A stretch of 64,000 nt of DNA from JAGBWK01 sp964544595 (GCA_964544595.1 CAZJBM010000011.1:1-64000), one strand, 5' to 3'. Shown: positions 25,648 to 34,220, counted from the first letter of the stretch. The notes: generated by a model not told the origin, from the letters alone. Program-made: numbers and translations.

Positions 25648-26917
25648 GGCTTGTTTTTACTGTTATGATGTCAGAGAGACGTGTGGAGTAGAAGGGTGAG
25701 AGCATATTACGGTTCACTCGACGCGTATCGGCGGTAGAAGTGGCCACGTGGAGCTTGGAGTAAGTGCCTTCCGCACTATTCACGGCATCTATGGCCTGCA
25801 TTAGCCGTTGACGCTTAATTCGGTCGAGGGCAGAGGTAAAGAGACTTTGTTGCACAGCTCGGCGATTGACTATGTCGGTCACTATCACCCCGGCCCGTTT
25901 ATAAGCATATCCCTTGCGGAATATCCCGTATAGTATGCGTATAGCATTGGTCGTTAGGGTTATAGTGTCGTCGGTCGCTTCCTCAAACGTTATTGTGGCG
26001 TTTCCGTTGTGTTGGGGCAAATCGGGTCGGAAAGAGTTGGTCTGAATGAACACCGTCATCACTCTCGCGCACGATTTCTGCCCTCGCAGTTTCCTCGCGA
26101 TATTATCGCAGAAATGACTGATCGCTTCACGCAGCGGTTCGATATCCTCAAACGCCTTACTGAATGATCGGCTTGTGCATATCTGCTTCCTGTCAGGCTC
26201 AATAGCTTCGAGGTCGATACATGGCTCGCCGTTAAGTTCGCGCCATGTCCGCTCGCCCACTATGTTGACTAAATCGCGCACGCGGCTGAGCTGTAGGTCG
26301 GCATATTGAAGGGCGGTAACGATACCTCTCTCCTTCAATCGCTTGCTGAGCCTGCGGCCAATACCCCATACTTCATTGATTTCGGTCATCGCAAGGGCTT
26401 TTCGGCGCTTCTCGTCGTTGTCGATTATACATACTCCTCGGTAGCCTTTGTATTTTTTAGCGAAATGCGACGCGATTTTAGCAAGTGTTTTGGTTTTGGC
26501 TATGCCCAGCGACGTAGGAACTCCTATGTCGCGCCTCACCTTTTTCACAATCGCTCTGCCAACCTTCTCAGCGGCCTCGCTGTCGGACCACGGTGAGAAG
26601 TCGAGAAAGGCTTCGTCGATGCTATATACTTCGATTTCCGGCACAATGGAGGCTATCGTGGCCATTATTCGCGAAGAAATGTCGCCATAGAGCTTATGGT
26701 TGCCTGAAAGTGTCACCACCTTGTGCTGCTTTATCAGTTGCTTCACTTGGTATACCGGCACTCCCCTTTTTATCCCTAACGCTTTGGCTTCATTGGACAT
26801 GGCTACGGCGCAGCCGTCATTGTTGCTCATCACAACGACAGGCTTGTCTACGATGTCCGGGCGAAAAATCCTCTCGCACGAAACGAAGAAGTTATTGCAG
26901 TCTATCAGTCCTATCAA
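25640..26917 (-). CDS. umuC: UmuC-type Y-family DNA polymerase
   Basis: 425 aa translesion polymerase. The catalytic carboxylates match E. coli UmuC in position: Asp6 in LIDCNNF, and Asp101-Glu102 in YSIDEAFLDF. Further motifs are NNDGCAVAMSNEAKALGI, the HhH region EINEVWGIGRRLSKRL, and a C-terminal UmuC-specific extension. The start is a TTG at 26915-26917, the only start giving the conserved N-terminus; the next upstream codons are ATT and TCG. It lies 34 bp after umuD. The extreme C-terminus lacks an obvious QL-S/D-LF beta-clamp motif apart from AVQQSLFTSAL near 360. Confidence 0.93.
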   Translation of the reverse strand: MIGLIDCNNFFVSCERIFRPDIVDKPVVVMSNNDGCAVAMSNEAKALGIKRGVPVYQVKQLIKQHKVVTLSGNHKLYGDISSRIMATIASIVPEIEVYSIDEAFLDFSPWSDSEAAEKVGRAIVKKVRRDIGVPTSLGIAKTKTLAKIASHFAKKYKGYRGVCIIDNDEKRRKALAMTEINEVWGIGRRLSKRLKERGIVTALQYADLQLSRVRDLVNIVGERTWRELNGEPCIDLEAIEPDRKQICTSRSFSKAFEDIEPLREAISHFCDNIARKLRGQKSCARVMTVFIQTNSFRPDLPQHNGNATITFEEATDDTITLTTNAIRILYGIFRKGYAYKRAGVIVTDIVNRRAVQQSLFTSALDRIKRQRLMQAIDAVNSAEGTYSKLHVATSTADTRRVNRNMLSPFYSTRLSDIITVKTSHG

Positions 26918-26951
26918 AATCGAGAGAGAAATTTATGATGACAAATCCAAG

Positions 26952-27410
26952 CTACTTACGTCGGCGTTTCCGCTTGATCGTATGCGTGACAACTCCCCAT
27001 ACCGTAAACTGGTTGTCGGGAGTAACCATGATCGGGTCGAAGGTCTCGTTGGAGGGTATGAGCCATATACGGTCAGGCTCAATGCGGATACGCTTCAAGG
27101 TAAATTCGCCGTCGACGCAACATACAACCAGGTCATCCTCCTCAGGCTCTATCGATCGGTCGATAACCAGGAGGTCGCCCTCCTCGATACCTTCCTCTAT
27201 CATCGAGTCACCCGACACGCGACCATAGAAGGTCGCTGCCGGATGCTTAACGATTTCTTTATTGAGGTCGATCGACTCGGTGATGTAATCCTGAGCCGGC
27301 GACGGAAACCCGGCTTGGATTCCCTGGTCGGCGTAAGGAAGGGTTACATGAGTATCGGTGTCGGCTTTAATGATGTCGAGGCGCACCTCCGTGCCATTTT
27401 TTTCGGCCAT
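26952..27410 (-). CDS. umuD: UmuD-type self-cleaving S24 peptidase
   Basis: 152 aa. Partner of UmuC in polymerase V; RecA-stimulated self-cleavage gives UmuD'. The cleavage region IQAGFPSPAQDY places the scissile bond at Ala33-Gly34, catalytic Ser69 is in SGDSM, and Lys106 is in FTLKRI. All are shifted by exactly nine residues from E. coli UmuD (24-25, 60, 97). There is no N-terminal helix-turn-helix, so this is UmuD and not LexA. It is 9 bp downstream of proS with no promoter of its own visible, which suggests transcription from the housekeeping operon. Confidence 0.93.
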   Translation of the reverse strand: MAEKNGTEVRLDIIKADTDTHVTLPYADQGIQAGFPSPAQDYITESIDLNKEIVKHPAATFYGRVSGDSMIEEGIEEGDLLVIDRSIEPEEDDLVVCCVDGEFTLKRIRIEPDRIWLIPSNETFDPIMVTPDNQFTVWGVVTHTIKRKRRRK

Positions 27411-27419
27411 AAATCGCGA

Positions 27420-28919
27420 TTAATAGTTGCGGGCGAATATCACGCGACGAGCCGAAGGCTTGCCTGTGACCATGCAGACTCCGGGCGTGGTGTCTGAAAT
27501 CTCAGGGCCGTAGCCGTCGAGAGGTATGCATCGGATAGTGGCCTTAGTTTCATCCTTAATGCGCTCTTCGGTTTCGGTTGTGCCGTCCCAGTGAGCCAAA
27601 AGGAAGCCGCCCTTTTCTATTTCGGTTTTAAATTCTTCGTAAGAATCAACTTTACGTATCATCGAGTTGCGCATTTTGAGAGCTTTGTCGTAGATATTCT
27701 GCTGAATCTGTTCGAGAAGTTGGTTGACCGTCTGAGCGATACCGGCGATCGGAAGAGTTTCTTTTTCAAGGGTGTCGCGGCGCATCACCTCTACTGTGCC
27801 CTCCTCAAGGTCGCGGGCTCCGACAACGAGACGCACGGGCACACCCTTGAGCTCATAGTCGGCAAACTTGAAGCCTGGACGCTTGTTGTCGGCATCATCG
27901 TATTTGACTGAAATGCCGAGCGAGCGAAGTTCCTCAACGATCGGAAGCACCTTGTCGGTGATCTGCGCAAGCTGCTCCGCGTTTTTGTAGATAGGTATGA
28001 TGACAACCTGTATCGGGGCGAGATGCGGGGGCAGCACGAGGCCGTTATCGTCGGAATGAGTCATGATTAACGCGCCCATCAAGCGGGTTGACACGCCCCA
28101 AGAGTTGGCCCACACATATTCAGGCTTGTTATCTTTGTTGGCAAAAGTAACGTCGAAAGCTTTGGCGAAGTTCTGGCCGAGGTTGTGGGAAGTGCCTGCC
28201 TGCAGCGCTTTGCCGTCTTGCATCATGGCTTCAATCGTGTATGTGTTTAATGCTCCTGCAAAACGCTCGTTTGCCGATTTTACGCCTTTGATTACCGGCA
28301 TAGCCATATATTTCTCTGCGAAATCGGCGTAGCAGTTAATCATCTGCACGGTTCTTGCCTCCGACTCCTCGGCGGTGGCATGAGCGCAGTGACCCTCTTG
28401 CCATAGGAACTCTGCCGTGCGGAGGAACATACGCGTGCGCATTTCCCAGCGCATCACGTTGGCCCACTGGTTTATGAGCAGCGGAAGATCGCGCCATGAG
28501 TGTATCCAGTTCTTGTATGTGCCCCAGATAATGGTTTCTGATGTGGGACGTACGATAAGCTCTTCCTCAAGGCGAGCGTCGGGGTCAACCACAACGCCTT
28601 TACCGTTGGGGTCATTTTTGAGGCGATAATGGGTCACGACGGCACATTCTTTCGCAAAGCCTTCAACGTGCTCCGCCTCGCGACAAAGAAACGATTTTGG
28701 AATCAAAAGGGGAAAATACGCGTTTTGAACTCCTGTATCCTTAAACATGCGGTCGAGCGTCTGCTGCATCTTCTCCCAGATGGCGTAGCCGTAAGGCTTG
28801 ATGACCATGCAACCGCGCACGGCCGACTGCTCGGCCAAATCGGCTTTGACAACGAGTTCGTTGTACCACTGCGAATAGTTTTCGCTGCGTTTTGTCAGAT
28901 TTTTAAGTTCTTTTGCCAT
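27420..28919 (-). CDS. proS: Prolyl-tRNA synthetase, archaeal/eukaryotic type
   Basis: 499 aa class II aminoacyl-tRNA synthetase. The N-terminus enters the catalytic core directly (SENYSQWYNELVVKADL, then VRGCMVIKPYGYAIWEKMQ) and there is no bacterial editing insertion. Class II motif 2 is in WEMRTRMFLRTAEFLWQEGH and motif 3 near SWGVSTRLMGALIMTH. The anticodon-binding domain begins near residue 300 (PIQVVIIPIYKN), and the C-terminal domain ends in the family-typical terminal Tyr. The bacterial short (type 3) ProS is usual in Bacteroidetes. It sits 15 bp after the OmpA-like gene. Confidence 0.95.
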   Translation of the reverse strand: MAKELKNLTKRSENYSQWYNELVVKADLAEQSAVRGCMVIKPYGYAIWEKMQQTLDRMFKDTGVQNAYFPLLIPKSFLCREAEHVEGFAKECAVVTHYRLKNDPNGKGVVVDPDARLEEELIVRPTSETIIWGTYKNWIHSWRDLPLLINQWANVMRWEMRTRMFLRTAEFLWQEGHCAHATAEESEARTVQMINCYADFAEKYMAMPVIKGVKSANERFAGALNTYTIEAMMQDGKALQAGTSHNLGQNFAKAFDVTFANKDNKPEYVWANSWGVSTRLMGALIMTHSDDNGLVLPPHLAPIQVVIIPIYKNAEQLAQITDKVLPIVEELRSLGISVKYDDADNKRPGFKFADYELKGVPVRLVVGARDLEEGTVEVMRRDTLEKETLPIAGIAQTVNQLLEQIQQNIYDKALKMRNSMIRKVDSYEEFKTEIEKGGFLLAHWDGTTETEERIKDETKATIRCIPLDGYGPEISDTTPGVCMVTGKPSARRVIFARNY

Positions 28920-28934
28920 TTTGTGTATGATCGA

Positions 28935-29537
28935 TTATTTTTTTTGTTTCTTAATCAGACCCTTATCGGGGATAATGAATATCTCAAGGCGACGATTGGC
29001 GGCGCGGCCCGCGCGCGAGTCATTGTCATCGATAGGTTGCGAATCGCCCATCGGGAAGCCAACCACATTGGTGACATCGAGCCCTTTTCCCTCAAAATAG
29101 TCGAGCAGAGCGTTCACGCGACCCTCTGTCAGGCCATTGAGATAGCTCTCCGAGCCGGTGTTGTCGGAGTGAACCGCAAGCACGATTTTGAACGTTTCAG
29201 GCGGCGAGAAGTATTGGCGGAAGCGGTCGAGTAACTTCGGAGCGCTTTCAAGGAGCGTAAGCTCATTGGGCACAAAGAGCTTGTCGAGAGGTATGGTGAC
29301 AACCACCACTTCGCCGTTGCGCATGGTCTCAACGATGAATTTATCGTTGTAGAGATTTTTAGCCACATTGTACATGTAGGTCTTAATCTGGCTTTGCTGC
29401 TTTAGCGGCACTTTGGGGGTACTCAGCGTGACTTCAAACTCGTCGGAGTAAGAAGTCGCCGTATCCTCCGCGTAGGCCGATAACCCGATAAGCAGACATA
29501 GCGCTAATAAGGCATATAGTTTGATTGTTCTCAACAT
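28935..29537 (-). CDS. OmpA-family peptidoglycan-binding exported protein
   Basis: 200 aa. A signal peptide (about residues 1-23, ending in SAYA) is followed by about 55 residues of variable sequence and then an OmpA-C domain (about 85-190). The domain has LLESAPKLLDRFRQYF, LAVHSDNTGSESYLNGLTEGRVNALLDYF and NRRLEIFI, with the Asp/Arg pair that binds diaminopimelate. No N-terminal barrel is present, so it is a soluble periplasmic or small outer-membrane associated protein. Its operon neighbours (rimM, proS) are not functionally related. Confidence 0.88.
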   Translation of the reverse strand: MLRTIKLYALLALCLLIGLSAYAEDTATSYSDEFEVTLSTPKVPLKQQSQIKTYMYNVAKNLYNDKFIVETMRNGEVVVVTIPLDKLFVPNELTLLESAPKLLDRFRQYFSPPETFKIVLAVHSDNTGSESYLNGLTEGRVNALLDYFEGKGLDVTNVVGFPMGDSQPIDDNDSRAGRAANRRLEIFIIPDKGLIKKQKK

Positions 29538-29550
29538 AAATAATCATTGA

Positions 29551-29862
29551 TTAGAAATCGAGCAGCGAATCCTCGTAGTCAAGCTCGGCTTGCACTATTA
29601 TGGGGAGGTCGGCGAAATCGATGTTAGCGCCTTTATCTTTGCGGAGCATTCTCGAAATATAGTCGACAAGTTCGGCGGCAACATCCTCGTCGTCGTCAGC
29701 CTCAAAGTCATCGTCGATGTCGAGCATACCGTTTTCCTCGTAGTAGTCCCAGATCATGTCGATGATGTTGATTAATTCATCCTCGTCGTAGGTCTTGCGG
29801 TTGGCGTCGGCAAGTGCCTTATTTATGGCTATTATTGCTTTATTCTCGTCGAAAGATTCCAT
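29551..29862 (-). CDS. Small acidic protein of unknown function
   Basis: 103 aa, strongly acidic (for example DIDDDFEADDDEDVAAELVDY) with predicted helices before and after (AIIAINKALADANRK; LVDYISRMLRK). No membrane segment or known motif was recognised. It lies 13 bp from both rimM and the ompA-like gene, so it is almost certainly translated as part of the operon. The helix-acid-helix pattern could be a protein-protein adaptor; that is inference. Confidence 0.75.
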   Translation of the reverse strand: MESFDENKAIIAINKALADANRKTYDEDELINIIDMIWDYYEENGMLDIDDDFEADDDEDVAAELVDYISRMLRKDKGANIDFADLPIIVQAELDYEDSLLDF

Positions 29863-29875
29863 AATAGATATATGT

Positions 29876-30406
29876 TTATTTTAGATTTAACATTCCCTCA
29901 GGCAGATCGAATGTTATTATTTTGTTATCAGTGTCGATTTCGGCGATAAACTCGTCGGCTACAGGGATTAAAACCTCTCCGTTTGGAGTCTCGGCTATGA
30001 ACAGCACATTGTCGGTCGAGTCTTCGATGTCGACAATTTTGCCGCTCAACGTTCGGTCTTCGTCGGCGATAGCATAGCCTATTAAATCTTCGGCGTAAAA
30101 TCCCGGCTCGCTTTCGGTGTTGTCCTCCAGATTATCCTGAACTTCTTCATTTAATCCGTATATGACATGATTTTTCAAGAGCGTTGCCTCAGTCTCATTG
30201 CCTATGCCGTCGATAGTGAGTAATTGGGAGTGCGGACCCCGGCAACGGAACGACGAGACGAAAAACGGCACATAGATACCGTTAATCTCGCATATTAGGC
30301 AGCTGACGTCGTCGGGATTGACGTCGAGCATAGCGTTCAGCTCCCCTTTTATGCCGTGGGGTTGACCGAATCGCCCTATCTCCGTAATCATATCATCGGT
30401 AATCAT
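29876..30406 (-). CDS. rimM: Ribosome maturation factor RimM
   Basis: 176 aa. Assists 30S head maturation by binding S19. The N-terminal RimM domain shows GRFGQPHGIKGELNAM (about residues 11-26, the usual GxxxxxHGxxGE motif). A PRC-barrel domain begins near 95 with EDLIGYAIADEDRTLSGKIVDIEDSTDN and ends with VLIPVADEFIAEID. Length is normal. Followed 13 bp later by a small acidic gene rather than trmD, and preceded by a DUF4290 gene 5 bp away, a pairing common in Bacteroidales. Confidence 0.94.
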   Translation of the reverse strand: MITDDMITEIGRFGQPHGIKGELNAMLDVNPDDVSCLICEINGIYVPFFVSSFRCRGPHSQLLTIDGIGNETEATLLKNHVIYGLNEEVQDNLEDNTESEPGFYAEDLIGYAIADEDRTLSGKIVDIEDSTDNVLFIAETPNGEVLIPVADEFIAEIDTDNKIITFDLPEGMLNLK

Positions 30407-30411
30407 CGCCG

Positions 30412-31002
30412 TTATTTTTTGCGTTTTTTCTTGCCGGTAGCGGGTGCGGGAGCCGCCTTGAACTCATGGAGCCTCACATTGTCGGATGAAAGACGAATTG
30501 CACCGCGTGAAAGCTCGGCAAGGTCTCTGAATATTTTGTCGTCGTCAACTCCTTCGGGATTAACGCTGAGCATTTGCTTCTTCATGTGGTTAGCCACGAG
30601 AATAGCGAGGTCGTCGCGGTCGGGCGAAGGCTCCATGGTCGCCGCCATGTCGATCATGTCGAGAATTATTTTGCCGTAATGGCGATATTTAATCTCATTC
30701 CCTGCATAGTAAACCTGCTTGGGACGCGACGACAGCGACTCCTGCTGAAGCACTTCGACAGGATAATCAATGTCGAGCTTGAAGTCCGACATGATAGCGA
30801 GATGGTCCCACAGTTTACGTTCGCGCTCCTCCTTCTTGTCGGTCGACGGAGTGATAATACCCATAGTCTTGATTATCGATCGCGCGCAAGCGTTGCGCTC
30901 GTCGCGGTCTTCAATAGTAAGGCAATGATCTACCATACTCTGAACCGTGCGGCCATATTCAGGGAGGGGTAAGTTTTTTTGACTTGTATTGTATTTCAGC
31001 AT
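30412..31002 (-). CDS. DUF4290 family protein
   Basis: 196 aa from the ATG at 31000-31002 (MLKYNTSQKNLPLPEYGRTVQ). A longer in-frame start at 31065 would add 21 residues that overlap the promoter-like -7 element, so the shorter form is preferred. The N-terminal LPEYGRTVQSMVDHCLTIEDRDERNACARSII is the family hallmark. The C-terminus is basic (ATGKKKRKK). DUF4290 is a Bacteroidetes family without an assigned function. It heads the long minus-strand operon; the rimM linkage hints at a ribosome or RNA role. Confidence 0.82.
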   Translation of the reverse strand: MLKYNTSQKNLPLPEYGRTVQSMVDHCLTIEDRDERNACARSIIKTMGIITPSTDKKEERERKLWDHLAIMSDFKLDIDYPVEVLQQESLSSRPKQVYYAGNEIKYRHYGKIILDMIDMAATMEPSPDRDDLAILVANHMKKQMLSVNPEGVDDDKIFRDLAELSRGAIRLSSDNVRLHEFKAAPAPATGKKKRKK

Positions 31003-31040
31003 TGTTGGAAATAGGATTTTGCATTGCGCAATATTCAACG

Positions 31041-31048
31041 CAAAGATA
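31041..31048 (-). promoter_or_regulatory. -7 element for the DUF4290-to-HU operon
   Basis: The minus-strand sequence TATCTTTG is a perfect TAnnTTTG and lies 38 bp before the DUF4290 ATG. A CAAA further upstream (31063-31066) would give a 14-bp spacer, too short for a normal -33 box. This is the only promoter-like signal found for the nine genes below it. Confidence 0.45.
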
Positions 31049-31062
31049 CGCAATAACGCCGA

Positions 31063-31120
31063 CAAAAAAAAATTTTTCTTTCCGAGAGGGTTTCGCGATG
31101 AATCTCCCGGAAAGAAAAAA
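31063..31120 (-). terminator. Rho-independent terminator after fabG
   Basis: A stem of about 16 bp with one mismatch pairs 31073-31088 (TTTTTCTTTCCGAGAG) with 31103-31118 (CTCCCGGAAAGAAAAA). On the minus strand it is followed by nine consecutive T (plus-strand A run at 31064-31072). It ends the fabG transcript and insulates the DUF4290 operon. Confidence 0.8.
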
Positions 31121-31151
31121 CTATCTATTGAAAATATACGTCGCTCGAAAA

Positions 31152-31898
31152 TTACATATTCATGCCGCCGTCCACTTGGATAACCTGGCCGGTAACGTAG
31201 CTCGACATGTCAGAGGCGAGGAATGTGGCCACATCAGCAATGTCCTCCACTTTGCCGCCGCGGCGCAGAGGTATTTTCTTGCACCATTCTTCGCGAACCG
31301 CGTCGGGAAGAGCGGCTGTCATCGCGGTTTCGATAAAACCGGGGGCGATAGCGTTGGCGCGGATGCCGCGTGAGCCCACTTCCTGAGCGATAGATTTGGC
31401 AAGCGCGATCAGGCCGGCCTTAGAAGCCGCATAGTTAGCTTGACCTGCATTGCCGTGAACGCCTACTACTGAAGCCATATTGATGATTGAGCCGCTGCGC
31501 TGACGCATCATCACGGGGAGAACGGCGTGGATGAAGTTGAATGCGCTCTTGAGATTAACAGCGATAACTGCATCCCACTGAGCCTCGGTCATGCGCATCA
31601 TGAGGCCATCTTTTGTGATACCGGCATTGTTTACGAGGATGTCGATGCGGCCGAAGTCCTTTACGATTTCAGCTACCACATCGGCAGTCTGCTGGAAGTC
31701 GGCAGCGTTTGATGCATAACCTTTGCATTTAACGCCGAGAGCTTCGATCTCAGCCTGAGTAGCTTTCCCGTTTTCATCGATAACGAGGTCGGTGAATGCG
31801 ATGTTTGCTCCTTCTTGAGCGAAACGTAAAGCGAGGGCCTTACCGATACCGCGGGCTGCCCCGGTGACTACGGCTGTCTTTCCTTCAAGTAATTTCAT
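31152..31898 (-). CDS. fabG: 3-oxoacyl-[acyl-carrier-protein] reductase
   Basis: 248 aa short-chain dehydrogenase of fatty-acid synthesis II; reduces 3-ketoacyl-ACP with NADPH. Cofactor motif TGAARGIG (residues 12-19), NNAG (about 90-93), catalytic Ser143, Tyr156 and Lys160 in MASVVG and ANYAASK. The C-terminus ITGQVI-type segment (YVTGQVIQVDGGMNM) is diagnostic for FabG rather than a generic SDR. A TetR regulator lies 60 bp upstream on the same strand, a pairing frequent in Bacteroidetes and suggestive of lipid regulation. Confidence 0.94.
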   Translation of the reverse strand: MKLLEGKTAVVTGAARGIGKALALRFAQEGANIAFTDLVIDENGKATQAEIEALGVKCKGYASNAADFQQTADVVAEIVKDFGRIDILVNNAGITKDGLMMRMTEAQWDAVIAVNLKSAFNFIHAVLPVMMRQRSGSIINMASVVGVHGNAGQANYAASKAGLIALAKSIAQEVGSRGIRANAIAPGFIETAMTAALPDAVREEWCKKIPLRRGGKVEDIADVATFLASDMSSYVTGQVIQVDGGMNM

Positions 31899-31958
31899 GA
31901 TCAGAATGAATTAAAAAGTGGTTATATTAATGTTTTTTATGATTACTACAATGTCGCT

Positions 31959-32552
31959 TCAAGAGCTTGTGAGGCTCTTCAATATGAAATCGGCCACTAT
32001 TGGCGGGAACGAGTCCTCATCAACGCCGAGGGTTGTGTAATTGTCGCGCATGAAGGTCATGTCTATGCCGTGCTGCAAAAGGGGCATAACCACCTTAAGC
32101 CTGGCGAGCTGGCGGCGGTTGACCCCCTGCACGTCCATACATTGACGGAGGATATCGTTGAACATAGCCCTCTCTTTACTGAGCGCGAGATGCAATATAC
32201 GGTCAAAACGCTTGTTGTCGCGCGTGAATAACGACCTTACCGATTCTGGCTGACTCGCGTTCTCGATCTCTATCTTCAAAATCTCAAACCTGAGAATGAT
32301 GAATTCGCGCAACTTTTCAAGCGGGGGAAGCTCCAAAGCATATACATTTCTGAGTCGCTCCACGAGATTCTCGCTCTCAGCTTCTATGACCGCGTCGTAA
32401 ATCGCTTTCTTGCTTTTAAAATATGTATAGACGGTGCGTCGCCCCTTTTTTGAAGCGTCGGCAATGTCGCCCATTGTGGTATTCTCGATGCCCTTATGAG
32501 CAAAAAGATTGCGGGCCACGTTGATTAGTTTCTCGCGCGTACGATTGGCCAT
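31959..32552 (-). CDS. TetR/AcrR family transcriptional regulator
   Basis: 197 aa. N-terminal DNA-binding domain: TREKLINVARNLFAHKGIENTTMGDIADASKKGRRTVYTYF, with the recognition helix KGRRTVYTYFKSKKAIYDAV (about residues 35-55). The C-terminal ~140 residues are the ligand/dimer domain. The adjacent fabG suggests a role in fatty-acid or membrane stress control. That is inferred from context; the ligand is unknown. A variant promoter predicts a transcript starting at the ATG. Confidence 0.88.
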   Translation of the reverse strand: MANRTREKLINVARNLFAHKGIENTTMGDIADASKKGRRTVYTYFKSKKAIYDAVIEAESENLVERLRNVYALELPPLEKLREFIILRFEILKIEIENASQPESVRSLFTRDNKRFDRILHLALSKERAMFNDILRQCMDVQGVNRRQLARLKVVMPLLQHGIDMTFMRDNYTTLGVDEDSFPPIVADFILKSLTSS

Positions 32553-32559
32553 TTGGCCG

Positions 32560-32590
32560 CGAAGTTAAAGAAAAGTGCTAAAATTTCCAA
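32560..32590 (-). promoter_or_regulatory. Promoter of the TetR gene, possibly leaderless
   Basis: On the minus strand TTG (plus-strand CAA at 32588-32590) lies 20 bp from TAACTTCG (32560-32567), one mismatch from TAnnTTTG. A start about 7 nt downstream would fall at 32553, one base before the TetR ATG at 32552, so the mRNA may lack a leader. Confidence 0.5.
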
Positions 32591-32609
32591 AAAATCATTA
32601 CCGGGGGAG

Positions 32610-32638
32610 TTGCGCATAGATAAAAATGACTAAATTTG
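32610..32638 (+). promoter_or_regulatory. Promoter of the PBP4-type carboxypeptidase gene
   Basis: TTG at 32610-32612, an 18-bp spacer and a perfect TAAATTTG at 32631-32638. The predicted leader is about 55 nt. It is back to back with the TetR promoter. Confidence 0.55.
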
Positions 32639-32700
32639 TTGAAATTATTTGAATTTGTAAATTTTAAAATCACTTTTTAAAGACCATTTAATTTCAAACA

Positions 32701-34131
32701 ATGCGAATATCAACAGGGAGGAATGGTATAATAGCGGCTATCGTGACCGCGGCGACACTTTCGGGTATGAGTGGCGTTGCACAGGATCTCGATTTTCCCT
32801 ACCGCGACGCAGCGTCGGTAGGCATGGTAGTTTTCGATTTGAAGAATCATGAATATATCATTGAGGAGAATAAGGAGCAGTCGTTGATGCCGGCGAGCAC
32901 AATGAAAGCCGTGACCACAGCTTCGGCGCTTCGACTTCTCGGTAGAAATTTCAAATTCACCACTGAGGTTTACGCGATAGGCAATGTGGAGGACTCGATC
33001 TTCAATGGGAGGATAGTCGTTAAATCTTCAGGTGACCCCACGCTCGAAAGCTCCCACTTCAGCGATTATGGAGGCTTCGGCAACGATATAGTGAACGCTT
33101 TGAGCGACAACGGCTTCAAATACGGTAAAATCAAAATCGAGATTGAAGAGAATATGCCCGACAGCGGCCCTATTGCCAACTGGCTTATCAACGATTACGG
33201 CCATGGCTATGGCGCGGGGATTTTCGGGTTTAATTATCGCGATAATGTTTTGGACCTTAATGCCTCGTCGATGTCGGTATCACCATCATACCCCGATGCT
33301 AAGATTCAGCGCGACGCATCGGCAACCGACGGTGGAGTCGCTCATGGCATTAATTCAAATCTATATACTGTAAGAGGCTCCACTAAAGGAACCCAGAGAG
33401 TGCCTATGGACAATCCCGCAGGTGTATTCTCGGCTACACTATCAAGCAAACTCAAAAGCAAGGGATTCAAGATAGCCAAGACCAACCCAGCAGTCGACAC
33501 TATCCCGCTCGACACGATAAGGCTACTCGTTCATAACTCTCCGAGATTCCCTTCTATAGCGCGAAGTCTTATGGTGAGAAGCGATAATATGATGGCCGAG
33601 GGAATTCTGCGAGCTATCGCGCCGCATCGCTCGCGTAGCTCCGCGATTGCAAAGGAGCTTTCGGTTTGGAAAAACGAAGGCATCAATGTGTCGACAATCA
33701 AGATAGATGACGGCAGCGGCCTCTCCCGCCACAATAGATTAACACCTCAATTTCTTACCGAAGTGCTCGCATCTATGGCCGAGTCTGATCGCTCTGCTCT
33801 ATATATAGGTTTCTTTCCCCGAGTCGGGCGAGAAGGGACAGTCAAAGGGCTTCTTGCCGGCACTAAACTCGCGGGGAAGTTAGCTCTAAAAAGCGGATCG
33901 ATGAATGGAGTGCAATGTTACGCCGGCTATAAGCTTGACGATGACGATAAGCCTACCCACGTGGTAGTAGTGATGGTAAACGGCTTTTTCTGCAACCGCG
34001 CCACATTGAAGAAAGGCATTGAAAAACTGCTCCTCGACACCTTCGATAAATCCTCTTCATCCTCCGTTCCTGATATTACCGAACCATCTTCGCTCGATGG
34101 CGACTATGATATTGATGAATATTCAAATTAA
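32701..34131 (+). CDS. dacB: D-alanyl-D-alanine carboxypeptidase/endopeptidase, PBP4 type
   Basis: 476 aa class C penicillin-binding protein of the S13 family. A signal peptide (about residues 1-27) precedes the active-site SxxK at Ser66-Lys69 in MPASTMKAVTTASA. The second motif SxN is in VRSDNMMAEGIL, and the third KSG in ALKSGSMNGVQCYAGY. The domain insertion expected between motifs 1 and 2 (about 110-250) is present. It trims or cleaves peptidoglycan peptides in the periplasm. A Ser/Asp-rich C-terminal tail is unusual but short. It is divergent from the TetR regulator. Confidence 0.92.
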   Translation: MRISTGRNGIIAAIVTAATLSGMSGVAQDLDFPYRDAASVGMVVFDLKNHEYIIEENKEQSLMPASTMKAVTTASALRLLGRNFKFTTEVYAIGNVEDSIFNGRIVVKSSGDPTLESSHFSDYGGFGNDIVNALSDNGFKYGKIKIEIEENMPDSGPIANWLINDYGHGYGAGIFGFNYRDNVLDLNASSMSVSPSYPDAKIQRDASATDGGVAHGINSNLYTVRGSTKGTQRVPMDNPAGVFSATLSSKLKSKGFKIAKTNPAVDTIPLDTIRLLVHNSPRFPSIARSLMVRSDNMMAEGILRAIAPHRSRSSAIAKELSVWKNEGINVSTIKIDDGSGLSRHNRLTPQFLTEVLASMAESDRSALYIGFFPRVGREGTVKGLLAGTKLAGKLALKSGSMNGVQCYAGYKLDDDDKPTHVVVVMVNGFFCNRATLKKGIEKLLLDTFDKSSSSSVPDITEPSSLDGDYDIDEYSN

Positions 34132-34220
34132 CTGAATTCAGTAAATAACAAAAATTAATTTATACCGATTTTCGGTTTACTATTAAATTAATTTTCGATT
34201 AAATTAAAAACATAATAAAT

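Noticed and set aside
26700..27497. 265-residue plus-strand frame opposite umuD and umuC
   Set aside because: Antisense shadow of two genes with intact catalytic residues; no known motif.
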